Positions 31,860 to 42,647 of a stretch of DNA of 64,000 bases are shown here, piece after piece. The notes below the pieces were generated by a model. The model was not told the origin of the DNA, searched no databases, and worked only from the letters and a program-made list of their open reading frames with translations. Source of the stretch: Vombatus ursinus (lineage: Eukaryota > Chordata > Mammalia > Diprotodontia > Vombatidae); assembly GCF_900497805.2 (NCBI RefSeq), contig NW_020948739.1, positions 9,624,003 to 9,688,002 on the forward strand. Reading direction: 5' to 3'. Numbering within the stretch: position 1 is the stretch's first letter; each line of letters begins with the position of its first letter. A program made the translations under genes and the position numbers.

Positions 31860-32270
31860 ATTTTCTCTACAATGCCACAGAAATCTCTCTGCCCTGAAAG
31901 CTCCCTCCAGCCCTAGATTTTGCACACTAGAAGTACCCTCTAATCCTACTGTGCTTTCCTCTGATTGGTTGGTTCCCCCAAGAACTTCCATTTTTAATGA
32001 GGATGTCCAGGCCAGCCATGTCTTAATTCCACCTCCAGGATTCCTACTGAACTTTGGATGTTCTCTGCAATGACCCCTGTGCCAGGTACCTCCTCTCACC
32101 ATTCCTGCTTTTCAGCTTGCTTTTATGTGTTGTCTTTCCCCTTTAGAATATAAGCTCTTTGAGGACAAGGCCTGATTTTCGTTTTGTTTGTATTTGTATT
32201 CTCCTTACTTAGCATAGTTCCTGGCACATAGTAAGTCTTAATAAATAAATGCTTTTTGATTTTTTGACAG
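31860..32270 (+). mobile_element. L2/CORE-type 3' region
   Basis: Ends with the common tail: 'TAGAATATAAGCTCTTTGAG', 'TAGTTCCTGGCACATAGTAA' and 'TTAATAAATAAATGC'. Confidence 0.6.
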
Positions 32271-32639
32271 ATACCTTATGAGTCAATCCCTCAATGCCCT
32301 CATGGTTGTGTTTCCTCCAGCTTGAACTCCTCTATGTATATTTGGTCTAATCATTTGCTTCTCTCATCTTTGCTTTTTTTGGTGTCATTTCTACCTTCTT
32401 TATTGGCATATTTGGGACTGTCACGTTAAGTCCCAAGTATGACGGCTCCATTTCTTTGTAGATGAAATGAATTATAAAAACCATGGTAGTTTTTTTTCTA
32501 TCTTTCATTTGCATTATTGTCTTCTTTCATTTTCATCCTTAAATGCCTTCACTTAGTTGATGTTTTCATCAACTTTGATGACTTCAACAACTGATGACTT
32601 CATTTAGTTGAGTTTTTCTTGTTTCTCTTTTTTTATGGT

Positions 32640-33500
32640 TTAAAAATAGATTTTAATTGATCTTTTGTTTTTATATTACTTTTATTTCCCTCTGGATCTT
32701 TCCCCTTTCCCCCTCCTAGAGAGCCATCTCTAATAATATTTTTTTTAAAAGAGAAAAGAAGAAAAAAAATTCAGCAAAACAAGTCAATACATTTAAAAAC
32801 TTATTATACACAGTGTTTCATATCCACCTACCTCCCATCAACCTCCATAAAGTATAGAAGGGATATCTTCTTATGTCCCTTCTTTGAGGCCAAGTTCTTG
32901 ATAATTTCGCAACATTTACTTCTGATTGTTTGGTGCTTACCATTCTTTCCACATGCATTATTGTCATCATTTCTGTATATTGTTGTCTTGACTCTCCTTA
33001 CTTCAGTTTGTATTAGTTCATGTGAGGCTTTTCCTAAGTCTCTGTATTCATCATATTGGTTATTTCCAGCAGCAGAGTGATATTCCTTTACGTTCATATA
33101 ATACAATTTGGCCATTTCCAAATCAATGGTCATCAACTTTGTTTCTAGTTCTTTGCTACCACAAAAAGTACTGCTATAAATATTTTATTGTATATGGAGC
33201 CTTCCTTAGCAGTGAAATCTCAGGGTCAAAGGGTATGGAAATTTGAGCCACTTTTTTTTCATGAGTCCAAATTGCTTTCCAGAATTGTAGTGCCAATTCA
33301 CAGCTCCACCAGCAATGCAGTAGAGTTCCCATCTTTCCACAAATTCCTCCAACATTGGCTATTTCCATCTTTTGTCAACTTTGCCAACTTACTGGATCTT
33401 CGGTGAAACTTGAGTTTGTTTTGATTTGTATTTTTCAGATTATTAGTGACTTTATATGGTTGTTAAGTTTGCAATTTTTTATCAATCATTCTTTAAATTA
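32640..33500 (-). mobile_element. L1 3' UTR (antisense)
   Basis: The block order is as at 420-1910: 'AATTCAGCAAAACAAGTCAA', 'TTTGTATTAGTTCATGTGAG', 'AGTACTGCTATAAATATTTT', 'CAGGGTCAAAGGGTATGG' and 'CTCCACCAGCAATGCAG'. 5'-truncated, non-coding. Confidence 0.75.
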
Positions 33501-33644
33501 GTTTTACCCTGCACTATTTTATGAAGTTAAACTATTTACAATCTTTTATCATTCTTCTCCATAAGATTTTACAAAGAAGTTGCCCTTAGCTGCCACTAAG
33601 TTGCATTTAGGTCCTTTTAGCCTTCCCTTTTGTCAATTGACTAA

Positions 33645-33900
33645 CAATTAGGTGGCCTGGAAGCCAGGAAGACCTGAGTTCAGATTTGGCTTCAGGCACT
33701 TACTTGCTGTGTGACCTGGGTAAGTCACTTAATTTCTGTCTGCCTCAGTTTTCTCAATTGTAAAATGGGGATAATAATAGCATCTATTTCCCAGGGTTGT
33801 TGTAAGGTTAAAATGAGATATTTGTAAAGCACTTAGCACAGTGCCTGGCACTTAAGAGGCATTTAATAAATTCTTGCTCCCTTCTCTTCTTTTCCTTTCC
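33645..33900 (+). mobile_element. MAR-type CORE-SINE, full length
   Basis: 'AAGACCTGAGTTCAGATTTG', 'TTGCTGTGTGACCTGGGTAA', 'TAAAATGGGGATAATAATAG' and 'CACAGTGCCTGGCACTTAAG'. Confidence 0.8.
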
Positions 33901-34204
33901 CTTCCCTTCCCACTATTTGAACTTCTGTATGAAAAAATGGTAATTGATGTCCATGTCATTTCTTTCTTTTGTACAAATCATATTCTTCATCATCAATAAT
34001 GCATTTACGTAGGTCAGGTTGGAGTAATAGTAACTGCAGGCCATGTATATGTACATGTATATAATTTCTTGTAGCTTTGTACCAATTTTGATCTTTGCTC
34101 TAACGAGGCAGTGACCTGACTGAGTTGTTAACTATAATTTTGCAATTTTATTCAGTGCTTGCCATGTCCAACACCTACATATTTTCTTGAAGAAGAAAAG
34201 TGAT

Positions 34205-34440
34205 AGAATAATAATAATAATTGAAATTTACATAGTATTTTAAGGTATGCAAAACATTTTTCTTAAAACAACTCTGCAGTGTAGATACTGTAGGCATTAT
34301 CTTCATGTTATCACTGAGGAGACAATTTTCGAGAGGTCAAGGGACTTGCCCACAGTTATGTCACTAGTAAGTATCAGAGACAGGATTTGAACTCAGGCCC
34401 TTGCTAACTCCATGTCCAGTGCTCTTTTCACTGTACCATT
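34205..34440 (-). mobile_element. MIR/CORE-SINE (antisense)
   Basis: 'GTATTTTAAGGTATGCAAAA', 'TTGCCCACAGTTATGTCACT' and 'TTTCACTGTACCATT' in reverse order. Confidence 0.7.
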
Positions 34441-34457
34441 AAAGAGTACAGTAAGAG

Positions 34458-34606
34458 GGGGAAGCTAGGGGGCTGGAGTCAGCCACCAGCCCTGGAGTCA
34501 GAAGGACCTGAATTCAAATCTGGCCTCAAACACTCGAGACTTACTAGCTGTGTGACCCTGGGCAAGTCAACTAACCCCCATTGCTTTGCCAAAATAAAAA
34601 AAAGAG
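34458..34606 (+). mobile_element. Short tRNA-SINE with 15-bp target duplication
   Basis: AGAGTACAGTAAGAG is present before (34443-34457) and after (34607-34621). The body has 'CTGGAGTCAGAAGGACCTGA', 'TAGCTGTGTGACCCTGGGCA' and an A-rich tail. The exact duplication shows a fairly recent L1-driven insertion. Confidence 0.93.
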
Positions 34607-34655
34607 AGAGTACAGTAAGAGAAAGTTTTCATTTTGTATCCTTCATTATAGGGTC

Positions 34656-34731
34656 CATCATGAAAGTTGATACAAGAATAGAGAAAGCTTCATCATGAAA
34701 TTTGATACAAGGATGGATAAAAGAGAAAGCC
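34656..34731. repeat. Two-copy tandem of about 35-41 bp
   Basis: CATCATGAAAGTTGATACAA starts at 34656 and recurs at 34691 with one substitution; the second unit has a short insertion. Confidence 0.85.
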
Positions 34732-34734
34732 TAG

Positions 34735-35935
34735 ACTAGAGAATTAACGCTATTTCAAAAGCTCAAGCTTGGGCAGCTGCTATAAATCAGTCGCATTTTC
34801 ACACTTCTTGGTTTCTGTAGGAAGTTGAGAAAAAAAGCTAAATTGTATTGAATCTTAATGAATCTAAGGCCAGCTGTGACAAAAATATACTCCTTCATTT
34901 GACCCAAAGAAACCCTGTGCCATTCTATTTCCTGTGTTCTTCCTCAACTTCTCCTGGACCTTGAGCTCTTCTGCTCCTCTCTCTCTTGGCTGACTGCAAA
35001 TTAAGCCCTGTACCCAGTATGGTCTCATGAGATTTCATATTCAGTCCTTTTGTGATCTCAGAACGTGAAAAGAAGAGTGGATATATCCCCCAGTTGGCAA
35101 TGGGATAAAGGACAAGGAAGAAGGGGATTGTTGAGGGGAGTGAATGGAGAGCAAAACAATCTTTTCTTTTGTGATTAAAATCTTTATTCTGTAATTCCAG
35201 CTCTAAATGGCTCGCCCTTCCATCTCAGGTCTGACCTCTGTAGCTATTGCCACTTATATGGATGTGGGTTACTTTGACCCCTTTCTTGATAGGTTCAAAG
35301 GGAAAATGTAGCTTATAGTTAAGGCAAGCAGGCTTTGTTTTAGCATCATTACCTTGGCCGACCTTAACTGACTTTGACAGAGTATAAAATGTTTCACTGC
35401 ATCAATACAAAACCCGAAACTAAACATTTTCAGTTTCTTGCAGGATCATTCTCCCCTCCCCCAATCTGTAGGTCTAGGGTTATGACTGATTTTTTATCAC
35501 TTTGATTTTGATGGTCTAGAAAAATGGTACTCAACATTTGGTGTACTTTTGGCCAAAAGCAGTTTTATGACTCACTAAGCATTTGGTACAACCATCCTAT
35601 GCTAAAGGTTACACCAAACCAAATCTGGCCCTTGAATTCTTAAAAAAGAAAATCCATGGTTTCATTGATATGGGTACTATCTCAACTAACCAATGATGCC
35701 TTTATGGATGGCATCTTATGAGCTGCTAAGGCAAAAAAGAAAAAAGTCATCCCTTTATGACCAACATTCTATTAGTGAGTCTCTTCAGATTTGTTTAGGC
35801 AGGTGCTCAGATGATAGATATACAGTCTGTTTCTGTGCTCACACTTTAAAACTCTCTACTTTACCAGGATCTGAACAGCTGAAGATTATGCATCATTGGA
35901 ATAGTCTTTGAGGACCCAGTGTCACCTCCATACAA
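34735..35935. other. Unassigned sequence
   Basis: No gene or named repeat. A possible TATA-like AGTATAAAATG lies at 35381 without a downstream ORF. Confidence 0.4.
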
Positions 35936-35937
35936 CA

Positions 35938-36085
35938 ATAATAATCCTATTTATAAATAATAATTATATAGTGCTTTAAAGTTTTGGTGAGTTTTTTTTG
36001 CAAGGTGTTTTCCATATAGTTTTCATTTGAACCTCAGGACCCTGGGGAATTAAGTGCTATAGGTGTAACAGTGATTATTCTGACC
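35938..36085 (-). mobile_element. CORE-SINE fragment (antisense)
   Basis: 'TATATAGTGCTTTAAAGTTT', 'TTTCATTTGAACCTCAGGAC' and 'GAATTAAGTGCTATAGG'. Confidence 0.55.
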
Positions 36086-36089
36086 TCCA

Positions 36090-37320
36090 CTGCCTGCAGG
36101 TCAGGTCTGTTACATTTCCCCTAGAGTTCTCTCATACCTTTACTGAGGATTGGAGGGTGTCCAGTCTCTTCTATTGACTCAGGCCCCTGCTGATTGTGCC
36201 CCCTCAATTTTAGGGGTCCAAGCCACATAGTTCCATTTAACCATATACCAGCCAGTTTAGATTTTACAAAGGACTATTTCTTTCAAAGGAATAGCAAGAA
36301 CAAATATTCCCTCCTACCAATACCTGGGGGCATAATCCTTCTTACACCCTTTTGGTCTCTAGGGAGAGGTTCACATAGTAAATTTTTTTTGGCTAAGTAG
36401 CATTAGACCCCCAAATTCCAAGTCCAAAGCCTCCTTGGCAGAGGTGTGCTGATACCAGCTCTAACCAGCTTATGAAACCTGATTGGTAAATTTTCAATAT
36501 GAGCATTTACACCTCAGAAATGTACAAATCAGGACTTGATTTATTGTTTTGTTGATTGTCTAACCTTAAAAAAAAGTGTTAATAATGTAGATTAAACTTA
36601 AAAGTGCGTGTGTACTTTTTTGTGGGGGCTGACTAGAAGCTTGATTGTTAAACATTTCACATTTCTGTATTGCCCTATACACACTGTTCAAACCCAGCAG
36701 CAGTGCAGTAGAAAGCTCAGGATATGAAGTTATCACTCAACTGGAGACCTTTTGACTGTAGGCTGCTGCTGCTTCTGCTGCTGCTGATGAGGTTGATAAA
36801 AAAGTACAAACCTTTGCATCCATTATCTCATTTGACCTGAAAACATTCCTGCTCCCTGGGTTTGTATGTGGGCATCCTGGCTTCTCAGAGCTTCCTCCTG
36901 GTCTAGTAGCAACATCCTAGGCTCCAAGGTCACCATAACTCGAGTTTCCACGTCTGGGACTCCACTCCCTACACTAAGAGTGGAAGAGGAAAGATGAAAC
37001 AAGACTAAAGTTCCAAGCTCATTCTCAGGGCCATAATGTCTAAGGAGAAGAGGAAGATGGCCCTTCTCCCACCTAAATTGATAATGATGCCCTTGCTGTG
37101 GGTGAATGAGACCTTTATGCCTAAATGTTACTAGAAAGAAAGAGGATATGACTATGCCTCAGTCAAGTAGATTTAAAGATGCATTCAGTTCTAGCTGTAT
37201 AGCTAATAGGAACAGGCTGACACTGTCCATGTTGTAGTCTTCTCCTAGAAGGCGGTCCCTGAATCTCCAATGGGTGCTAACATCTTAGCTTATCTGGGCA
37301 TGAGCCAAACCCAATTTCAA
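36090..37320. other. Unassigned sequence with a short (CTG)n
   Basis: 36763-36789 reads CTGCTGCTGCTTCTGCTGCTGCTG-like triplets. Nothing else is recognised and no ORF covers the triplets convincingly. Confidence 0.4.
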
Positions 37321-37485
37321 AGTTATGATCATCCCTATTTCACAGGTAAGGAAACAGGTTTAGACAGGTGAAGTGACTTACCCTTGGTCACATAGCTAAT
37401 AAGTATCTGAAGTAGGTTTTAAACCCAGATCTTTCTGACTCTGGTGCAAGGAGTCAGTCTTTCCACTATACTATGCATCCTATTT
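37320..37485 (-). mobile_element. MIR/CORE-SINE (antisense)
   Basis: 'CCCTATTTCACAGGTAAGGA', 'GTGACTTACCCTTGGTCACA' and 'CTTTCCACTATACTATGC'. Confidence 0.75.
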
Positions 37486-38198
37486 AGTGGCTGAAAAAAA
37501 AGGGTCACTTTTTTCCAAGGTGATTCTGTCCTACAAATCATACATCCTACTCATTGCTGTGGTATCTCTAGACTTTGTTGCAAAGGACTATAACACAATA
37601 TAGTTTTATTGGTATTCACATAACCTCTTCAATCCTTTTGCCAAAGACCATGTCAACATTGGAACTTGAATACAGGAGAGTGAATTAAATATTTATTGGG
37701 GGCATTCATTTAAGGCAACCTTACTTGCATGCCTTTGTTGGCTTGAATTTAAACTCCATCATTGTTTAAATAGGGACAGTGCCAAGTTCACAGGATTTAG
37801 AAAGAGCAATAGCAACCTCCAATATTACCTTGATCATTCATATGGTATTGAGGTGCAAAGTCTTGGGCCCTCACCCCTAATGCTAACCTCTCTTAAGATA
37901 TCTATGTTTAGGCCCTTTCATTTTTTGCTCTACCTTGAAGAACAGCTTGAGACTTTTGTGGGAGTTGGGTGAGGGGTAGTGGAGGAGGACCCTTACCTGC
38001 TTGTATTCACCCCTTGCTATAGTCTTCTCTGTTCAAAGGTCCCTGTAAATTCTAGAGTTCTATGATTGTAATGTTTCCCCAATGGCTCAACTTAATGGTT
38101 ATACTAAATATACAATGGGTACTTGGTAAATATTTGTCCAGTGGGGATAAATGAACTACTAAAAGACCAGTTCTTGAATGGATGAGTCTTTCCTTATA
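37486..38198. other. Unassigned sequence
   Basis: Nothing recognised. Confidence 0.4.
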
Positions 38199-38280
38199 CT
38201 AGATGTCCCAAAAGCTTTAGTGCAATCTTTAAAACTTAAGCTATTAAAACTTAAGGCTGCAAACTTTTTGGGACACCATG
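38199..38280. mobile_element. Mariner-type MITE, 82 bp
   Basis: The ends CTAGATGTCCCAAAAGC / CTTTTTGGGACACCATG are inverted copies, with TA on both sides (38197-38198 and 38281-38282). The internal part is also partly symmetrical (AAAACTTAAG / CTTAAGG). Confidence 0.8.
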
Positions 38281-38282
38281 TA

Positions 38283-38995
38283 TATTTGAAGATAAGGTCA
38301 AGGAAGAGTTAAGATGAACCACTCCTATGTTTCACATGGTCTTCTCTGGTAATTGTTCTTGGGACAGCTTCCTGGGAGGGAGAATTAGCAGAAGAGAGTT
38401 GTGTCTTTCACCCTTTCAGCTCTTTTGCTTGTTAGCTGCCACAGTCTCCACCTCCATTTATTGAAAAAGAAGAAGGAAATAGAGGATGAGTAGCATAGGG
38501 CTTTTTCTCACTCTCCCAACTTTTCTTTCAAAATTCTTTGTCTGGGTAGGTGTGAACATGGTTGGCTATCCTGGAGGTGCCTTTGGAGAAGACTCTCAAT
38601 GTTTCAGCTGAGACAAGTTTAGATTCAGTTGCCCAATGATGGTGAATCAGGGGGTCCATGCCTCCCCCAACTCCTCCAAGTTCTCTTTCTCTCAGACATT
38701 TACTTTCTAGGTTTTTGCTGGGTGAGGCGCCAGGAGCCAAGCCCTTTATTATACCACTAGGTGTGTGAAGTCATTAGCCTCTTAATGGTTTTTCTTGCTG
38801 CCTGGTAGCAGGGTTGGGTTTGGAAAACTTGCCAAAAGTTTCCAAACTCCACCTAAATAAAAATTCCCAGTCTTGTCTCAGTAGCTTGGGAAAGAGGGAA
38901 GAAAATTTACAAAATATGTAGAAACAACAATGAAAAAGAAATAATAAATTGTAGTACCTTAAACATTACCATACTTCAAGTTTATGTGTATATTT
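38283..38995. other. Unassigned sequence
   Basis: No gene. The ORFs here lack family features. Confidence 0.4.
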
Positions 38996-39066
38996 TTGAG
39001 TATGTATATATGTATACATGCACACATATGTATATATATATATGTATGCATACACACATATATAAT
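38996..39066. repeat. (TATG/TA) microsatellite
   Basis: Imperfect TATGTATA and CACATA units. Confidence 0.85.
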
Positions 39067-39144
39067 TAGATTTCATTGATTTCCAAGTCATATGTCTTTG
39101 ACTAAGTAACTCAATTAAATGGAACAGGGTATAAATGAAGCTAG

Positions 39145-39395
39145 AGCAGCTAGATGGTGAAGTGGATAGAGAGCCAGACCTGAAGTAAGGAAGACTTTTC
39201 TTCCTGAATTCAAGTCTGGCCTTAGACCCTTTACTAGCTATGTGACCCTGGGCAAGCCACTTAATTAACTCTTTTTGCCTCAGCTTACTCATCTGTAAAA
39301 TGAGCTGGAGAAGGAAATGGCAAACCACTCCAGTATCTTTGCCAAGACAGCTCCAGATGGAGTCACAAAGAGTCAGACTTGACTGAACAACAAAC
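39145..39395 (+). mobile_element. RTE-tailed tRNA-SINE, full length
   Basis: Head 'CAGCTAGATGGTGAAGTGGA', B-box area 'TTCAAGTCTGGCCTTAGACC', linker 'CTCATCTGTAAAATGAGCTG', RTE tail 'GTCACAAAGAGTCAGACTTG' and end 'ACTGAACAACAAAC'. Confidence 0.9.
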
Positions 39396-39424
39396 CACAC
39401 AATAAATAAGGCTATATGTGGCCA

Positions 39425-39595
39425 TTAATTATTATTAATTACTCCCCCTCAGTAGACTGTAAACACCTTAAGATCAAGGCCTCTTTCTATTTGTCTATGT
39501 ATCTCTAGCATCTAGCACCATGCCTGGGACACAGTTTTTATTGTTCAGCAATATAGTAGGCACCTAATAAATTCTTGTTGAATTGAATTAATTGT
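39425..39595 (+). mobile_element. L2/MIR-type 3' tail
   Basis: 'AGACTGTAAACACCTTAAGA', 'CTAGCACCATGCCTGG' and 'AGTAGGCACCTAATAAATTC'. Confidence 0.65.
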
Positions 39596-40517
39596 TTAAA
39601 CTAGTTAGTTTTACTGTGTTCTGTGGCCATAGATTGCCTCACTCATCTTGACCAGTCACGTTACATATGTAAGCCCTTGGTTACCAAGGTGTTAGGGGAG
39701 TTAGTTGGCTATTCTACCCCCACAAAGCCCAGAATGTAATCACAAGGTGTTAACTAGCTGTTAAACTAAAAGAAGAGGATTCTGGGGAGATGGCAGAGTA
39801 GGTCAGAAAACTTTTGTTCTCTAAATTTCCTCCAGAAAAAAAGATAGAACATCGCTGCAGAGCAGCAGAAACAAAAAGGGGTTAAGCAGTTGTTCACCTA
39901 AGACAACTTGAGAAGACCCCAGGAAAGACCTGACCTCCTGGGGTGAGGTTAAGCCTGAGTGAAATGCAAACACCTGCAGGCCAACTCTGCAGAATCAACA
40001 GCAACAAGCCCTGGGGGCTGGCTGGGGTTGGGAGGCAGCCTAGGCCTTAGAACCTTTCATCTCAGACTGAGTAGGGGGAGATTGAAGGACTGTCCAATGT
40101 CGTGGAATCCTAAGCACAGTTGGGAGGACCAGATGCTTCCTGGGCTGGGCTGCTTGCTGGCTTGGGGGAGAAGGAGCTAGCGCACATCTAGTGAGTGCAG
40201 TAGCAGAGGGGCAGGGATCCTCCTGGCTGTGGCCACCTGCAGGAGACTGGAGCCCCTGGTTTCAGTTCCAAGGTAGAGAGTATGGCTGTAGTTTATAGCC
40301 ACTGGAGGGACTGCAGAGAGTAAGATCATTTGCAGGACAGCATGAGGGGGCTCTAGCCATGACTTAGGAGTAGAGAGGAGAGCCTAAGGTTGAGCCCTGG
40401 ACAGACCTCAGAAAATAACAGTAAGAAGGAACTGAGGGTTGGGGCATCATTCCCCATACTTCAGAACTAGAACATGATTATACTAATAGCTGCTAAAATA
40501 ATAAATAAATAAACAAA

Positions 40518-40548
40518 TAAATGAATGAATGAATGAATGAATGAATAA
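40518..40548. repeat. (AATG)n microsatellite
   Basis: About six AATG units inside the L1 leader, preceded by AAATAAATAA runs. Confidence 0.9.
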
Positions 40549-40702
40549 AAAATAAAAGGAGCAAGCAAAGGAGAAAGAACCCAACCATAGACAGCTGCTA
40601 TGGGGATGGAGAAAATCTGGGTTCATATTCAGAGGAAGATAAAAATGACTCCTTTTTCAATGAGAAATGTCAAATGGTCCCAAGCATAAAAAGATTTCCT
40701 GG

Positions 40703-40844
40703 TGGCACAGTGGATAGAGTACTGGCCTTGGAGTCAGGAGGACCTGAGTTCAAATCTGATCTCAGACACACAACACATGACACTTACTAGCTGTGTGACC
40801 TTAGGCAAGTCACTTAACCCCGATTGCCTAACAAAAAGGAAAAA
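40703..40844 (+). mobile_element. Short tRNA-SINE nested in L1, 15-bp target duplication
   Basis: AAAAAGATTTCCTGG flanks both sides (40688-40702 and 40845-40859). The body reads 'GGCACAGTGGATAGAGTACT', 'TTGGAGTCAGGAGGACCTGA' and 'AGCTGTGTGACCTTAGGCAA'. The perfect duplication makes it clearly younger than the host L1. Confidence 0.95.
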
Positions 40845-41389
40845 AAAAAGATTTCCTGGAAAAACTTAAAAAAGGATTTAAAAATCAAGTAAGAGAGATC
40901 AAGGAAAAATTAGAAAAAAAAAGAACAATCCAAGAAAATCAAGAAAAGTATGAAAAGAAAGTCAACTAACTTGAAACAGAGAATCAAAAGCTTAAGGAAG
41001 AAAAATAATTCCTTGAAAACTCGAATTAGGCAAAGGGAAGCTAATGGCGTTCTAAGACATAAAGAAATGATAAAGCAAAATCAAAAGAATGAAATAATAG
41101 AAGAAAATATGGAAATGTTTTGCATGACTACACATGTATAATCTATTTCAAATTGCTTACATTCTCAAGGTGGGGGAGGGGAGGTTGGGAGAGAATCTGG
41201 AACTCAAAATTTTTAAAAAATGTTAAAAGTTTTTGTTTACATGTAACTGAAAACAAATTAAATAAAAATTAAAGGCATATATAGCTGGGTAACTAATATT
41301 ATCAGTTCTGTTGAATCTACATTTCACCATATTAATCATTGCCATTAATCAAATTGCAGTGGATATGATCAAATAATCATTTAACTTTC

Positions 41390-41632
41390 CCAGCTTCACT
41401 GCTTTTGGACTTCTAAGTCAAGTCTTCATAATCTAGGAAACTCATCAGTGGGAAATCTCATTATCCTGAAAGATTGAATTAACTTTTGCAGTCACATCTC
41501 ATCAGTATCTGCTGCCCCTCTGATTGGACCATTTGACTGGAGGACAGAGTCATGGGTTCTAAAAACCTCCATTTAAGAAGAGAGCCCAGCAAAATGTTCT
41601 CCCCATTTCTTACCAGCTTCACTGCTTTTGGA
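41390..41632. repeat. 20-bp direct repeat pair 223 bp apart
   Basis: CCAGCTTCACTGCTTTTGGA occurs at 41390-41409 and exactly again at 41613-41632; the similarity extends a few bases on each side. Confidence 0.85.
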
Positions 41633-41835
41633 TTTCTTCGGACTTCTTTATCATTTTTCTTGAGCTGGGGTACCTTCTTTTTGCTTCCGCTTTTCAGTTA
41701 CCTTATGTGTGTAGTTTTTCCCCTATCAGATTGTAAGATCTTTGGGGGCAGGAAATGCCTTTCTTTTTCATTTGTACTTGTATTCCCAGTGCCTGGCATA
41801 TAGTAGGTGCTAAATCGATGTATATTGACTGACTG
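41540..41835 (+). mobile_element. L2/CORE-type 3' region
   Basis: The tail reads 'CAGATTGTAAGATCTTTGGG', 'CCCAGTGCCTGGCATATAGT' and 'ATTGACTGACTGATTGAC'. Confidence 0.6.
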
Positions 41836-42149
41836 ATTGACTAATTATTTCTTACAATCTGTAGATGTTTAACTTATGTAACTGGCTTTCCTATCTGTGA
41901 TCTCATTTAGTCCTTGCCAAAGCTTGATGAGGTGGATAGGGACTTTGGACCACAGTAACTGAATCCTGAGCTTTATGTTCAAAGAGCAAAGTATTAGTGT
42001 CCTTACTTCAAAATCCCAGAACAGCCACCTGAATTACAAGCACTATTAAATAAGGTTTGAGTAACACTATCAAAAAGCATGTTACTGTACTGGTGAAATG
42101 AAGCATACAGAGAACTTCAGTCTTTGTAGGAGATAAACACACACTTACA

Positions 42150-42385
42150 CAAAAGTCAGTCTGGCATAGTGGGATAAGAGCTGATCTTGGAGACTCAGGT
42201 TCAACTACTGCCTCCAACACAAGTGGGCTTTTCAACCTGGGATTAATCGCTTAACTTCTTGGTGCCCCCAGGGCAACTTTCTAATATTCTTAAATTGCAG
42301 AAAAGTTGCTGGTCTTCATCAGTGGGAGTTTTCTCACCCGGAATTCACTACACCAATGAAATCACAAATCCAACCCACCCTCCTC
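42150..42385 (+). mobile_element. MIR-type SINE with distinct 3' part
   Basis: 'CTGATCTTGGAGACTCAGGT', 'AAATTGCAGAAAAGTTGCTG' and 'CACCAATGAAATCACAAATC' match a known mammalian CORE-SINE variant order. Confidence 0.55.
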
Positions 42386-42473
42386 CAACCCAATACATAC
42401 AGACACACAAATAGGGATCTCTGTTAGTGTTGATATGAGTCCTGGTTTATGCCACTGCTCTCTGTTTTTCCAG

Positions 42474-42513
42474 CCATGATTGACTGGAGCAATCCTGTTC
42501 CAGTTTGTAAATG
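42474..42513 (+). other. Possible 40-bp orphan exon
   Basis: A pyrimidine tract and CAG acceptor (42461-42473, CTCTGTTTTTCCAG) and a consensus GTGAGT donor (42514-42519) bracket 40 bp that contain an ATG and stay open. No neighbouring exon is recognised, so this may be chance. Confidence 0.15.
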
Positions 42514-42647
42514 GTGAGTCATTCTGAACAATGATTCAGGTCATAAGTTAAAAACAAAGATACTTGCTAAATTGAAGTGCCTTGGATATTTGTCTTCAAA
42601 GCTCAAAACCCATGGGGTAGTTACAATCTTGAGTACAAAATGCCCTT

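Larger units (their letters stand above)
39785..41272 (+). mobile_element. Internally deleted L1: 5' leader + start of ORF1 joined to 3' end
   Basis: The copy begins 'GGGGAGATGGCAGAGTAGG', the usual L1 leader start, and runs through about 1 kb of leader. It then enters a Lys/Glu-rich coiled-coil coding piece (from about 40880; translated parts such as KRKSTNLKQRIKSLRKKNNS, ENEIIEEN-type runs) typical of the N-terminus of L1 ORF1p. Near 41112 it switches straight to the L1 3' end (GAAATGTTTTGCATGACTAC, GGGGGAGGGGAGGTTGGGAG, TTAAATAAAAATTAAA), compare 60435-60620. The rest of ORF1 and all of ORF2 are missing although both ends are present, as expected for a copy of a spliced or template-switched transcript. 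A (GAAT)n run lies at 40518-40548. Confidence 0.75.

Noticed and set aside
36763-36789. (CTG)n as a coding poly-Leu or poly-Ala/Ser tract
   Set aside because: No long ORF, splice sites or conserved context around it.
40950-41141. 63-codon coiled-coil ORF
   Set aside because: A remnant of the L1 ORF1 N-terminus within the deleted L1.
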